DNA of 32,117 nucleotides. It comes from a virus. The stretch's first letter is position 1; each line of letters begins with the position of its first letter. Where the stretch lies: positions 1 to 32,117 of the IMG/VR virus record IMGVR_UViG_3300034356_001283. One strand, 5' to 3'. The translations under genes and the position numbers were made by a program. Of the stretch, positions 5,952 to 13,439 are shown in pieces. Under the pieces are notes generated by a model, which was not told the origin of the DNA, made no database searches, and saw only the letters and a program-made list of their open reading frames with translations.

Positions 5952-6411
5952 GGTTCAATCCTTGAATGAAGTTTTTACATAGTATAGCATAAGCACTTAC
6001 CTGATCTGCTCTATAGGCTTCAGACTTGAGAAATGAGCTAAATTCTTCTGAAAGTCGCCCATCATCGGGTAGGTCAATAGGTTTTGTGGAATCACCAGTT
6101 TTGGTTGTGGTGCAACGACTACTTTTTTTACTGTTGTCGTACATGCGTTGATGGCTAAAATCATCACGCTGAGTATTAATAGCTTTGATAGCTGATTCAT
6201 TTGCGTCCTCCAATTCTTTATTAAGCTGTATAGCCTTTGTGTTGGCTTTTTCAGCTTCTTCAGTCAATGTGGCAAGCGTTACTTCTGCTTCTCGGTTAAT
6301 ACTGGCAATACTGTCTGCCATTTCTCTAATTTCTGCTTTTGATACTTTATAAGCAAACCCATATCCAGAAGCAAAGCTTGTAACAATAATCGCTACAAAA
6401 ATATAAGGCAT
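5941..6411 (-). CDS. Rz: Rz-like inner-membrane spanin
   Basis: A 156-residue protein with an N-terminal membrane helix (about residues 3-20) and a long periplasmic part with a coiled coil (about 25-80, alanine, glutamate and isoleucine rich). Spanins join inner and outer membranes and disrupt the outer membrane after peptidoglycan loss. The assignment rests mainly on topology and on the lipoprotein gene embedded in its second half (5997-6200), the diagnostic Rz/Rz1 arrangement. Sequence identity to lambda Rz is not obvious, as is normal for this family. Confidence 0.8.
   Translation of the reverse strand: MPYIFVAIIVTSFASGYGFAYKVSKAEIREMADSIASINREAEVTLATLTEEAEKANTKAIQLNKELEDANESAIKAINTQRDDFSHQRMYDNSKKSSRCTTTKTGDSTKPIDLPDDGRLSEEFSSFLKSEAYRADQVSAYAILCKNFIQGLNRDR
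5997..6200 (-). CDS. Rz1: Rz1-like outer-membrane lipoprotein spanin
   Basis: A 67-residue protein encoded wholly within Rz in another frame. It has a basic start (MNQLSK), a hydrophobic core (LLILSVMILA) and a lipobox I-N-A-C20, so the mature lipoprotein begins at C20. The mature part contains prolines (APQPKLVIP region), as expected for Rz1. It would meet Rz in the periplasm to fuse the membranes. Position -2 of the lipobox is N rather than the usual S/A/G, which is slightly unusual. Confidence 0.82.
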   Translation of the reverse strand: MNQLSKLLILSVMILAINACTTTVKKVVVAPQPKLVIPQNLLTYPMMGDFQKNLAHFSSLKPIEQIR

Positions 6412-6412
6412 A

Positions 6413-6574
6413 TTAGTCCTTTAATATAACGCCAAGTCCACCAGCAACGCCTGTAGCCAACAATAATAGTTGGTCAATAGGTTTTCCCATAAATAAAAAT
6501 ATTGCGCCTACAATGGCAGTTATGACCCATATTAAGCCACGCTTAGTAGATGCTTCTGACCAATCTATTTTCAT
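6413..6574 (-). CDS. putative holin, two membrane helices
   Basis: A 53-residue protein starting at the ATG complementary to 6572-6574 (ATGA overlap with the upstream stop) and ending one base before Rz. It has a short charged N-terminus (MKIDWSEASTKRG), a first membrane helix at 14-29, a short turn with K31-P32 and D35, and a second helix at 36-51, ending K-D. Size, two helices and position beside the spanins make it the best class II holin candidate; the XhlA-like protein is the alternative. Confidence 0.6.
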   Translation of the reverse strand: MKIDWSEASTKRGLIWVITAIVGAIFLFMGKPIDQLLLLATGVAGGLGVILKD

Positions 6575-6867
6575 GGGATTATACTTGGCGTTACAGTAAA
6601 AGTTGATTCAACAGCACCATTTGGCGTAGTTGATGCCCATCTATATTTCCAGTAACCGGATTGTGTTAAATTAACTGTTGCCTTATAAATACCTGTTGAT
6701 ACACGGGTAATAAATACACCAACGCCATAAGTATAAGTTGTTGTTGTACCGTCAGGCATTTCAACAGTAAGCGTTAAAGCAGAGGGATTGGTCAATACAT
6801 TATTAGATGTAATGTTAGAGTTTAAAACACTTGAATTGCCAATCAAATATTGATTATTAAACTGCAT
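6571..6867 (-). CDS. small beta-rich virion or accessory protein
   Basis: A 98-residue protein if ATG at 6865-6867 is used; a GTG at 6901-6903 would add 12 residues that merely read the end of the small upstream gene. The sequence alternates hydrophobic and T/S residues ('ALTLTVEMPDGTTTTYTYG', then 'GIYKATVNLTQSGYWKYRW' and 'GAVESTFTV'), a pattern of an Ig-like or similar beta-sandwich domain, as in many phage decoration or fibre-linked proteins. It overlaps both neighbours. Precise role unknown. Confidence 0.65.
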   Translation of the reverse strand: MQFNNQYLIGNSSVLNSNITSNNVLTNPSALTLTVEMPDGTTTTYTYGVGVFITRVSTGIYKATVNLTQSGYWKYRWASTTPNGAVESTFTVTPSIIP

Positions 6868-6976
6868 CTTGGTACACCACCATCCCTGATTGGTATTCTT
6901 CACTAATAGTTATTATAACCATAATTTCATCATAAATAATCATTGCTGATTCAAAAGATTCACTAATAGTTATCAT
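6857..6976 (-). CDS. 39-residue protein made of a duplicated 20-residue motif
   Basis: ATG is complementary to 6974-6976 with AAGGA about 8-12 bases upstream, a very good ribosome binding site; the frame ends at 6857, overlapping the next start by 11 bases. The protein consists of two copies of I-T-I-S-E-x-(F/Y)-(E/Q)-S-(A/G)-M-(I/V)-(I/V)-Y-(D/Q)-(E/D), at residues 2-17 and 22-37. At DNA level both copies begin ATAACTATTAGTGAA. The copies have diverged at many third and first positions while keeping the amino-acid pattern, which suggests selection on the protein. Confidence 0.55.
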   Translation of the reverse strand: MITISESFESAMIIYDEIMVIITISEEYQSGMVVYQDAV

Positions 6977-6988
6977 ATCTTAGTCCTT

Positions 6989-7011
6989 AAAAAAGGAGGC
7001 ATAAAGCCTCC
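6989..7011 (-). terminator. intrinsic terminator after the tail-fibre genes
   Basis: On the minus strand GGAGGC (7011-7006) pairs with GCCTCC (7000-6995) around a 5-base loop and is followed by six T residues (6994-6989). It lies between the stop of the fibre-assembly gene at 7027 and the small gene at 6976, marking the end of the structural transcription unit; readthrough or a local promoter must serve the lysis genes. Confidence 0.8.
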
Positions 7012-7026
7012 AAACGGAGTTACTGA

Positions 7027-7494
7027 TTAAATCGGTTGACCTGTTAATATTTGAGCTTTTCTACCTTTTGCCAAATAAGGAGCAGGGGGCGTTAAAGCTG
7101 GCTCAACATTAGTTGCTGATAAATAATCAAGAGTTTGGCTCATAGAATCCAATGCAAGATTAACTTCAGTTACCCTAATATCTTGAAAGCGAGTCCAAAA
7201 CACTTTAACTATAGGATCAGTTGAGTTTTGAATATATGCCTGTTCCTGTGGATAAAAAAGCATCATAAACTGCACTGCTGTTACTATCGGAGGCACAGGC
7301 ACAGGTGTTGGAGGCACAGGAGGAGGTGGAGGCGCACTCCACTTCTTAGTTGTTTCATTATACAACCATCCATTTTCAACATCTGCTGGCACAACAATAA
7401 ATTCAGCGGCAACCGTTGGATAGTAAATAGTTGTTGGGTCAGTAGTTGTTACATCAACAGCTACGTCATTAACATTTCTAGCGTAATTTGTCAT
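7027..7494 (-). CDS. tail-fibre assembly-like protein with proline-rich linker
   Basis: A 155-residue protein. Residues 1-52 end in 'VENGWLYNETTKKWSA', similar to the W-Y...T..W patterns of phage fibre-associated proteins. Residues 53-69 form an almost pure proline linker (APPPPPVPPTPVPVPP region), followed by a helical domain ('AVQFMMLFYPQEQAYIQNS', then 'LALDSMSQTLDYL'). Its place right after the adhesin gene fits a fibre chaperone or adaptor. It is the last gene before the terminator. Family not certain. Confidence 0.55.
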   Translation of the reverse strand: MTNYARNVNDVAVDVTTTDPTTIYYPTVAAEFIVVPADVENGWLYNETTKKWSAPPPPPVPPTPVPVPPIVTAVQFMMLFYPQEQAYIQNSTDPIVKVFWTRFQDIRVTEVNLALDSMSQTLDYLSATNVEPALTPPAPYLAKGRKAQILTGQPI

Positions 7495-7495
7495 T

Positions 7496-8512
7496 TTAGT
7501 AACCTTCTGTCCAATACAATATTACTGCGCCAGTTCCGCCACCACCGCCACCACCGCCTGTTCCACCGCCACCACCACCAAAACCTCCAGCTCCAACATT
7601 GCCACCACCACCACCACCAAAACCTCCAGCTGCACCACCTGCCGCACCATTAGCTCCACCACCACCACCAAAACCTCCAGCACCACCAATAATGCCACCA
7701 GGTCCACCTCCGCCACCACCACCTATCGCACCATTAGCACCAGGTCCACCTCCGCCACCGCCTAATGATTTAGTAATTAGCTGTAAAAATGGTGAAATTA
7801 AATTTGTGCTTGTAGCTTGAGTTGTTGATGTTCCTCCTAATCCTGCAATGCCCATTCCTCCGGCAGATGACGTCCCTTTTGATGCTGTACCACCACCACC
7901 ACCACCAGTATTATTAGCACCTCCAGCAAACCCAACTCCACCGCCACCGCCATATTGTGATGCTGCTGTTGATGCGCCATTACCTCCTCCTAGTCCACCG
8001 CCACCGGCATATGACCCAGTGCTTGAAGATGCAGAACCACCATTTCCGCCAGTTCCATAAAAAGACCCTGCTGCACCACCACCTGAATAACCACCAGTTA
8101 CAGACGTTCCACCCACTCCACCAGAAGCTGTCATAAACCCACGCAATAACGATGAGCCAGCACCAGACCCAGCAGCTCCACCAGTTAATCCTGTTGGCGT
8201 TGATCCTCCTGTTGCAGATAACAATGTACTAAATGATGAAGTACCTGCTATTGCACCTATTGTAATTGTTGGCAATAATTGACCTGGTATTACATCAACA
8301 ATACCAAATGCAAAACCACCACCGCCACCGCCTGAATAAGTAAAACCATTGCCACCACCGCCAAAGACAGCAACGCCAATTTGAAATACATTTTGTGGCA
8401 CAGTTTCGGTTGATGTAGTTGTAGTGATTAATTTATATTGCCTCCATTCAGGTGGAGCAACACGAACAAAACCATTAGGTGGTAATGGATAACCATATGT
8501 GCCTTTATTCAT
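7496..8512 (-). CDS. glycine-rich tail-fibre adhesin
   Basis: A 338-residue protein. Residues 1-50 are a normal N-terminal domain ('NGFVRVAPPEWRQY', then T-rich); the rest is dominated by runs of 4-7 glycines separated by short A/S/T/N/F segments and ends in 'GAVILYWTEGY'. This composition resembles glycine-rich receptor-binding proteins that form a polyglycine sandwich, such as the gp38-type adhesins of T-even-like phages. The location at the end of the fibre cluster fits a host-recognition tip. Coding DNA contains exact repeats (7571-7680). The family link is by pattern only. Confidence 0.7.
   Translation of the reverse strand: MNKGTYGYPLPPNGFVRVAPPEWRQYKLITTTTSTETVPQNVFQIGVAVFGGGGNGFTYSGGGGGGFAFGIVDVIPGQLLPTITIGAIAGTSSFSTLLSATGGSTPTGLTGGAAGSGAGSSLLRGFMTASGGVGGTSVTGGYSGGGAAGSFYGTGGNGGSASSSTGSYAGGGGLGGGNGASTAASQYGGGGGVGFAGGANNTGGGGGGTASKGTSSAGGMGIAGLGGTSTTQATSTNLISPFLQLITKSLGGGGGGPGANGAIGGGGGGGPGGIIGGAGGFGGGGGANGAAGGAAGGFGGGGGGNVGAGGFGGGGGGTGGGGGGGGTGAVILYWTEGY
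7571..7680 (+). repeat. three exact 20-bp repeats in the adhesin gene
   Basis: The 20-base word ACCACCACCAAAACCTCCAG occurs at 7571-7590, 7610-7629 and 7661-7680; on the coding strand it reads as AGGFGGGG-type protein sequence. A second word, CCAGGTCCACCTCCGCCACC, occurs at 7698-7717 and 7740-7759. These tracts can drive slippage or recombination inside the receptor-binding gene. Confidence 0.8.
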
Positions 8513-8913
8513 TAGAAGTTACCTCCATAAGCAATAACTTTTACACCAGTTTGAGCAATAGTGGTTGTTGCTATTAATGAATAACCAGTCGGTATAATCA
8601 TCGGTAAATTGTTTGGCGTGTTGTTAGTTGAGATTGTTGAAGTAAATGAAGTCGCTGTTGTGCTTACAGTTACAGGAATGATTGGTATTTGTTGCCACAA
8701 ATGATAGGTTGTACCATCATAAATAAATAAATTAACAATGCCTGAAACAGTAGTAGCTACACCCATGACCTCAATAAAATCAATACGAGTTCCAGATGCT
8801 CCAGCAGTTAAAACTGTTCCAACTGTGGTAGGCGCAGCCAATGAAGTATCTGCTGTTGTTAGTAATGCTGCTCCAAATACGGGAGTTGAGGCATATTGTG
8901 CTGTAGTTGACAT
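8512..8913 (-). CDS. tail-fibre-associated beta-sandwich protein
   Basis: A 133-residue protein rich in T, S, V and I with few charged residues. 'GTRIDFIEVMGVATTVSGIVNLFIYDGTTYHLWQQIPI' and 'MIIPTGYSLIATTTI' are typical beta-sandwich segments of small phage fibre accessory proteins. It overlaps the adhesin start by one base and follows the large fibre by one base, so it is a member of the fibre operon. Likely a structural or adaptor protein; no enzymatic motif is seen. Confidence 0.65.
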   Translation of the reverse strand: MSTTAQYASTPVFGAALLTTADTSLAAPTTVGTVLTAGASGTRIDFIEVMGVATTVSGIVNLFIYDGTTYHLWQQIPIIPVTVSTTATSFTSTISTNNTPNNLPMIIPTGYSLIATTTIAQTGVKVIAYGGNF

Positions 8914-8914
8914 T

Positions 8915-9985
8915 TTATATAATTCCTTGTGCCATTAATAAATAAGATGGAGTTCCCAGCGATGCAAGAGCAGTTGCTTGAAGTAATGTTATAGCTTGTT
9001 GTGAATTAATTGCATCAGCAACTTGCAATGCTCCACCTGTACAATATTCTAATACAAATTGAGTGCCGTTATAAACAGCTTTACATTTACCAGATGCAAC
9101 AATTTCTCCACCTTGCAAAGCAATACCAGCTAACCCATATAAATTATATATAGTACCCGTACCATTTACTTGTACAGTTGATGCTCCGCTATTTGCATTA
9201 GCTGCAGACCACATTATTTCAGAACCAACAGTTATTGTCGGTGCAGGAGATATTACAGGCTTATAGGTATTAGCTGTGCCTGTGTCTGCGCCATAAATAT
9301 ATTTATTTTGCTGAATAGCACCAACATTAACCGCATGATTTGTTTGAGATCCACTAACAATTTGCAATGCACCTATCGTGCAAAACTCAACATAATAATT
9401 TGTACCATTAAATATAGCTTTACATTCACCACCAGCAACTAATTCACCACCTTGCAGTGCAGTACCATTTAATCCATATAAGGTATAAATAGTTCCGGTA
9501 TTGATCTGTAATGTAGATGCACCAGTATTGGTGTTTAATACTCTAAATATTACTTCTGCAAACTCAAGGCTGGTTGGCATTGAGGGGTTTAATGCTATTT
9601 TATAAACATTAGCAGTACCTGTATCAATTGCAGATATATAAGTGTTGTTTTGAATTGCATTTGGCTGTGCGGTATTAGCCATTGCGCCAGCGGTTACAAA
9701 ATGTCCGGCAATATCATTTATTAACCATGCTTGAGCTGTTGTTCCTTCTTGCGCCCTAACAATAGTACATACATCACCACTTCTAGCTGTACAATAAGTT
9801 ATTTCATGTGCTGTTCTAGTAGCCGCATCGGTTAATGATATTCTAAAAAACTGTAAACCAACTGAGGGGTTAGGGAATAAATTACCTGTGCCAGATGCTA
9901 AATTAAGCGTAGTGCTAGATATGGATAAACCACCTGTCGCTACTGTTGTTATTGCATTATTTGAGAAAATCTCTAGCATTGCCAT
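8915..9985 (-). CDS. tail fibre with two internal ~100-residue repeats
   Basis: A 356-residue protein. Residues 1-101 form an N-terminal domain shared with the next gene upstream ('LFPNPSVGLQFFRISLTDAAT', then 'EITYCTARSGD', 'EGTTAQAW' and 'TAGA'), probably the baseplate attachment part. Residues 109-209 and 222-322 are two copies of one module: 'DTGTANxYK', 'NSGAST(L/V)Q(I/V)N', 'GTIYxLYGL', 'ALQGGE(I/L)VA', 'CKA(I/V)(F/Y)NGT' and 'GALQ(I/V)'. The C-terminal 30 residues are helical. The pattern is that of a trimeric fibre shaft built by duplication. Confidence 0.8.
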   Translation of the reverse strand: MAMLEIFSNNAITTVATGGLSISSTTLNLASGTGNLFPNPSVGLQFFRISLTDAATRTAHEITYCTARSGDVCTIVRAQEGTTAQAWLINDIAGHFVTAGAMANTAQPNAIQNNTYISAIDTGTANVYKIALNPSMPTSLEFAEVIFRVLNTNTGASTLQINTGTIYTLYGLNGTALQGGELVAGGECKAIFNGTNYYVEFCTIGALQIVSGSQTNHAVNVGAIQQNKYIYGADTGTANTYKPVISPAPTITVGSEIMWSAANANSGASTVQVNGTGTIYNLYGLAGIALQGGEIVASGKCKAVYNGTQFVLEYCTGGALQVADAINSQQAITLLQATALASLGTPSYLLMAQGII

Positions 9986-10407
9986 TAGACTACCCTAACC
10001 ATTAAGACTGAGCCGTTACGATAATTACCGCCAACAGGAACGCCACCAGCAGAAGCGGCAGTGTCATTAGCATAATTACCTAAAGTATTAGTTAATTGTA
10101 ACCCAGCAAATGCTCCAGCTGTTAATACATTCTCAATTATGTCCCCAGCTATCCATGCTTGAGCAGATGTTCCTTCTTCATGGCGGGTAACAGTAAGAAC
10201 ATCACCACTACGAGCCGTACAAAAAACAATTTCATTGTTGTTGCTTGTAGCCGCATCAGTCAGCAATAATCTAAAATAATCGCCACCAGATGGATTAGGA
10301 AATAATGCACCAGCACTGGGGAATAAAGTAATGCTTGTAGCAACTGAAGTTACTGGAGAGCCAAATACTGTTTTGGCAAAATTAGAAGTTAATTCTATAC
10401 CACTCAT
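9985..10407 (-). CDS. short tail-fibre protein, paralogue of the fibre N-terminus
   Basis: A 140-residue protein. Residues 1-100 match the N-terminal domain of the larger fibre ('ALFPNPSGGDYFRLLLTDAAT', then 'EIVFCTARSGD', 'EEGTSAQAW' and 'LTAGAF'). The remaining 40 residues are a short tail ('GGVPVGGNYRNGSVLMVRVV'). It may be a second attachment protein or an adaptor between baseplate and fibre. It overlaps the DUF2612 baseplate gene by 4 bases (ATGA), so it is made together with the baseplate. Confidence 0.72.
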   Translation of the reverse strand: MSGIELTSNFAKTVFGSPVTSVATSITLFPSAGALFPNPSGGDYFRLLLTDAATSNNNEIVFCTARSGDVLTVTRHEEGTSAQAWIAGDIIENVLTAGAFAGLQLTNTLGNYANDTAASAGGVPVGGNYRNGSVLMVRVV

Positions 10408-11102
10408 ATTACATTTACCTGATAAGTGAATTGAAAGGGTAACGGTACAATGCCGCTATCAATAGCATTTTTTAACATTATAGCGGATGGTCTTGTAATA
10501 AAAGCTACGGAAGTAACTTCAGTTTCTCCATAATGAGTAACGCCATATTGCGCCCGTCCATATTGTGCGGAAACTAAAGCAGTAATTGAAATATTTGTAT
10601 TAATAGTAATAATAACAAGACTTCCAGAAAATACAACGCTTACATTTGGAGTGGTGCTAATATCAACATCAACTCCATTCACACCAAGACAAAATCGTAT
10701 AATCCTTCGCTTTAGCCAATTTATTGTAAATACTTGACCATCACCTTTATAAAAAAACCAAGTAATAATACGTTTATAAAAATCATCAGTTACATACTGT
10801 GGAGTACCAGCAGGAGATTCATCAATACCATTTAAAGGTATAGTGTTCATTGCCCATGTATTTAATGGCGCACTCCATGCCAAAATTCCATTAGCAATAG
10901 TAGGTCTAGGTATGCCATATAATCCATTTGCCACCCAATCTAGCATAGTGCCTGATTGCACAGTATAAATAGGTAGATTGATAGTATTAAACCAATCTAA
11001 ATATTCTTGCGTCATTGTATTGTAAGCACTTACAAAACTTTGTAAGTTTACATCATCAGCATACTGAGTATATAAATACGATGGCAGGATTTTAGTTAGC
11101 AT
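10404..11102 (-). CDS. DUF2612-like baseplate protein (gpI-type position)
   Basis: A 232-residue protein of the kind placed directly after baseplate J in myoviruses, analogous to P2 gpI / Mu gp48 in linking the wedge to the fibres. It has helical N-terminal residues ('YADDVNLQSFVSAYNTM.QEYLDW'), then 'GTMLDWVANGLYGIPRP', 'DDFYKRIITWFFYKGDGQ', a WLKRRI(I)RF helix, 'GVNGVDVDIS' and a C-terminal beta domain. The 'LD..G...G..R' and 'DD.YR' pattern is characteristic of DUF2612. Only three bases separate it from gpJ. Confidence 0.8.
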   Translation of the reverse strand: MLTKILPSYLYTQYADDVNLQSFVSAYNTMTQEYLDWFNTINLPIYTVQSGTMLDWVANGLYGIPRPTIANGILAWSAPLNTWAMNTIPLNGIDESPAGTPQYVTDDFYKRIITWFFYKGDGQVFTINWLKRRIIRFCLGVNGVDVDISTTPNVSVVFSGSLVIITINTNISITALVSAQYGRAQYGVTHYGETEVTSVAFITRPSAIMLKNAIDSGIVPLPFQFTYQVNVI

Positions 11103-11105
11103 TAC

Positions 11106-12530
11106 TTATCCCTGTTGAATAGTAATAGCATTAGAAGCCGCATAGAAATAGCCTTCAATATCACCGGATATTGCGCCAGTACCAGCATCAGGGGCAGTCA
11201 AAATGCCATTAATAAACACGTTAATAACCATTCTAGTTATTAAATTAGCAGGAATTAATGTTGCAATTGAGGCAGTAAACACCGATTGCATAGTAAAAAT
11301 ATTAACAGGCTGTCCAACAGTAATGCTATTAATATATGTCACTAAAGCTGGAGCGGCTAATTGCGATACTGCATTATTAGTAACCGCATTGGTGGCTACT
11401 GAGTTCCACACAAAACCAACAGTTACAATTTGCTGTTGTGGTGTTACATAAGTAACTGTATAAGTATCAGGAGAATCAATAATTGATATAGCATTATTTC
11501 TTAAATTTGGCGTACAAATGCCACCAGATATGTAAGTAGGATATGATGTTGTATTAACGCCAATACTGAATGTTTTTAAGCTAATGACAGTAATGGTCAA
11601 AGGAATGTTATTTAAGGCTGTCATGCCTAATATACCATTGATATAAACAATTTGACCTGAGGTATAGCCATGATTTAAATCAGTTGTTACTACGCCAGCA
11701 GTTGCTTTGGTAATTGCTGTTACATTAAGTACAGATCCAACCAATAAAGATACGTCAAACAAGCCTTGATAGATTGCATAAGCCTGTGCGTATAAATCAC
11801 CACCCCCTACCAATATTTTCCAACCACCACCATTTGCAATAGTTTGCTGTTGAATAGATATTAATCGAGATTGAACGCCAGCCACATTATTCAATAATGT
11901 TTTGACATAAGTTGGCATACCTTGAGCGGCAACCAATCCAGCATTAATAACTTGCGCTCGGTAATCATCAGTTGTTTGCTCACCTGAACTTGGTGTGCCA
12001 GCAATAAGGTTATTAACGGATAAAGTAATATAGGTAGGTACAGACGTAATCAATTGATTAACAGTATTGATAGGTACTGCCCATGATCCTGCTATTGTTG
12101 CCAAACAATATAATTCAACAGTTACTCCCCCTGATCCTATCACACCGCCTGATTGCACTACATATTGATATGTTCCATCGGAAACTACAAATCCTGCCGG
12201 AACAATAAAGCCAACAGAACCTGTAAAAATAACATTCACGCTTGTGTTAGTTACAGCATCAGCTTGAACGCCATAAATTTGACCTAACTGATTTAATAAA
12301 AACTCATTTGCACCGTATGGTGTTAATGAATTAACCAGCTCAACCCTAGCCGCATCAATAATGCTTACTGCTCCAACATCGGTAGAGCTTATATCTTCAA
12401 TTAATGAACCCGGTAATTGAGCAGTATAGCCTGGTGTTGTTGAAGCTACTAAAGCAAGTAATTGAGCTAATAAAGCAGATGGTGCTTGTGGTTGTAAACC
12501 TGCTTTTGTAACAACTGTAGGTATTGACAT
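11106..12530 (-). CDS. baseplate J-like wedge protein
   Basis: A 474-residue baseplate_J family member (P2 gpJ / Mu gp47 / T4 gp6 type), a wedge component that forms the iris around the hub. Typical features are 'PGYTAQLPGSLIEDISSTDVGAVSIID' near the N-terminus, 'ANEFLLNQLGQIYGVQ', 'VNVIFTGSVGFIVPAGFVVSDG' (the conserved 'G.....iPaGt...d' strand), and 'GTPSSGEQTTDDYRAQV' (the E..e.yR motif). A beta-rich insertion follows around residue 250-330. It overlaps the gp25-like gene by one base. Confidence 0.9.
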   Translation of the reverse strand: MSIPTVVTKAGLQPQAPSALLAQLLALVASTTPGYTAQLPGSLIEDISSTDVGAVSIIDAARVELVNSLTPYGANEFLLNQLGQIYGVQADAVTNTSVNVIFTGSVGFIVPAGFVVSDGTYQYVVQSGGVIGSGGVTVELYCLATIAGSWAVPINTVNQLITSVPTYITLSVNNLIAGTPSSGEQTTDDYRAQVINAGLVAAQGMPTYVKTLLNNVAGVQSRLISIQQQTIANGGGWKILVGGGDLYAQAYAIYQGLFDVSLLVGSVLNVTAITKATAGVVTTDLNHGYTSGQIVYINGILGMTALNNIPLTITVISLKTFSIGVNTTSYPTYISGGICTPNLRNNAISIIDSPDTYTVTYVTPQQQIVTVGFVWNSVATNAVTNNAVSQLAAPALVTYINSITVGQPVNIFTMQSVFTASIATLIPANLITRMVINVFINGILTAPDAGTGAISGDIEGYFYAASNAITIQQG

Positions 12531-12865
12531 TATTGAGCAACCTGTGTATTGATTTTAGCTCCATTATGAAGCGTAATAGCTACATTGTAAACAGGAACAG
12601 GGCTTGTAGTTTTTGAAATAATTAAACTAGCAAAATACCCTGAAAACTGCGCTTGTGTTTGATTTACATAAAAATCAGGAAATACACTTGTAACCACCGA
12701 TTGCTGTGCATTAATTCCGTAATTAGCCCAAAATGGCGATTCATTAATATTAAGTTTTAAACACTGGCATAATGTAGTGACCATAACAGCGTCATTTAAA
12801 CCATTACTATCTGTGGTTATTTCTTGCCAAGTTGATGAGCCAGCTACTCTTCCCCAAGTTCTCAT
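12530..12865 (-). CDS. gp25/gpW-like baseplate wedge protein
   Basis: A 111-residue protein starting at ATG 12865, where it overlaps the previous stop as ATGA; a TTG at 12889 has no ribosome site and reads the end of the preceding gene. 'DAVMVTTLCQCLKLNINESPFWANYGI' carries the ESPFxxxYGI motif seen in small wedge proteins of the gp25/Mu gp46 group, followed by 'VFPDFYVNQTQAQFSGYF'. The position beside baseplate J matches the usual gpW-gpJ pairing. Family assignment is by motif and context. Confidence 0.75.
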   Translation of the reverse strand: MRTWGRVAGSSTWQEITTDSNGLNDAVMVTTLCQCLKLNINESPFWANYGINAQQSVVTSVFPDFYVNQTQAQFSGYFASLIISKTTSPVPVYNVAITLHNGAKINTQVAQ

Positions 12866-13431
12866 ACTGGTATTATTGGTATTGGGCAAGAAGGAAATTC
12901 TAATGCCGCATTAGTTATTTTAGCCATTACGTCAAATACTTCTCCAACTATTGTTGAAATTTGCGCCTCTATTGTGGCTAATTTTTTATATAACAAGTCA
13001 ATGTCATTGGTAAATTTAGTTATTTGCGAGGTTAATGAAGTTATTTGAGCGGCAAAAGCCGCCATTCCAAACGCATTTGAAGCAACTAATTCGGTGGCTT
13101 GTATTTTTATGTATGCCGCAAGCGCACTTACATCGGCAGGAATGGCTAATGCAAGTCCCTCTAACGTATTCATAATAGTTGTCATTCCTTCTGTAGCCGT
13201 TAATTCACTTATAGCTGTTTCCATATCAGCAATCATCGGAACTAAATCAGTAATTTGCTGATTAATTAATGCAATTTCACTTGTAATAGCATTAATGGTT
13301 CCATTTACTGACGTTTGAAAATCAGTTGCTAATTTTTGTAAATCTAAACAATTTTCAACTGAATCTATAGTTGCTGTAAAAGATTGAAAATATACAGTAT
13401 TGGTAACAATTGACCCTTGAGGGATTGCCAT
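12862..13431 (-). CDS. coiled-coil baseplate-region protein
   Basis: A 189-residue, mostly helical protein with long heptad-like segments (about 35-75 and 125-165; 'ITSEIALINQQITDLV' and 'ITSLTSQITKFTNDIDLLYKKL'), very few prolines until the end (PSCPIPIIPV). Its position between the spike and the gp25-like wedge gene suggests a baseplate or hub-associated fibre. No known family is evident to me. Confidence 0.65.
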   Translation of the reverse strand: MAIPQGSIVTNTVYFQSFTATIDSVENCLDLQKLATDFQTSVNGTINAITSEIALINQQITDLVPMIADMETAISELTATEGMTTIMNTLEGLALAIPADVSALAAYIKIQATELVASNAFGMAAFAAQITSLTSQITKFTNDIDLLYKKLATIEAQISTIVGEVFDVMAKITNAALEFPSCPIPIIPV

Positions 13432-13439
13432 AATAATTC

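Noticed and set aside
7599-8060. Plus-strand proline-rich frames opposite the adhesin gene
   Set aside because: They are the antisense of glycine codon runs (GGN read as CCN) and have no ribosome site; mirror frames of a repeat-rich gene.
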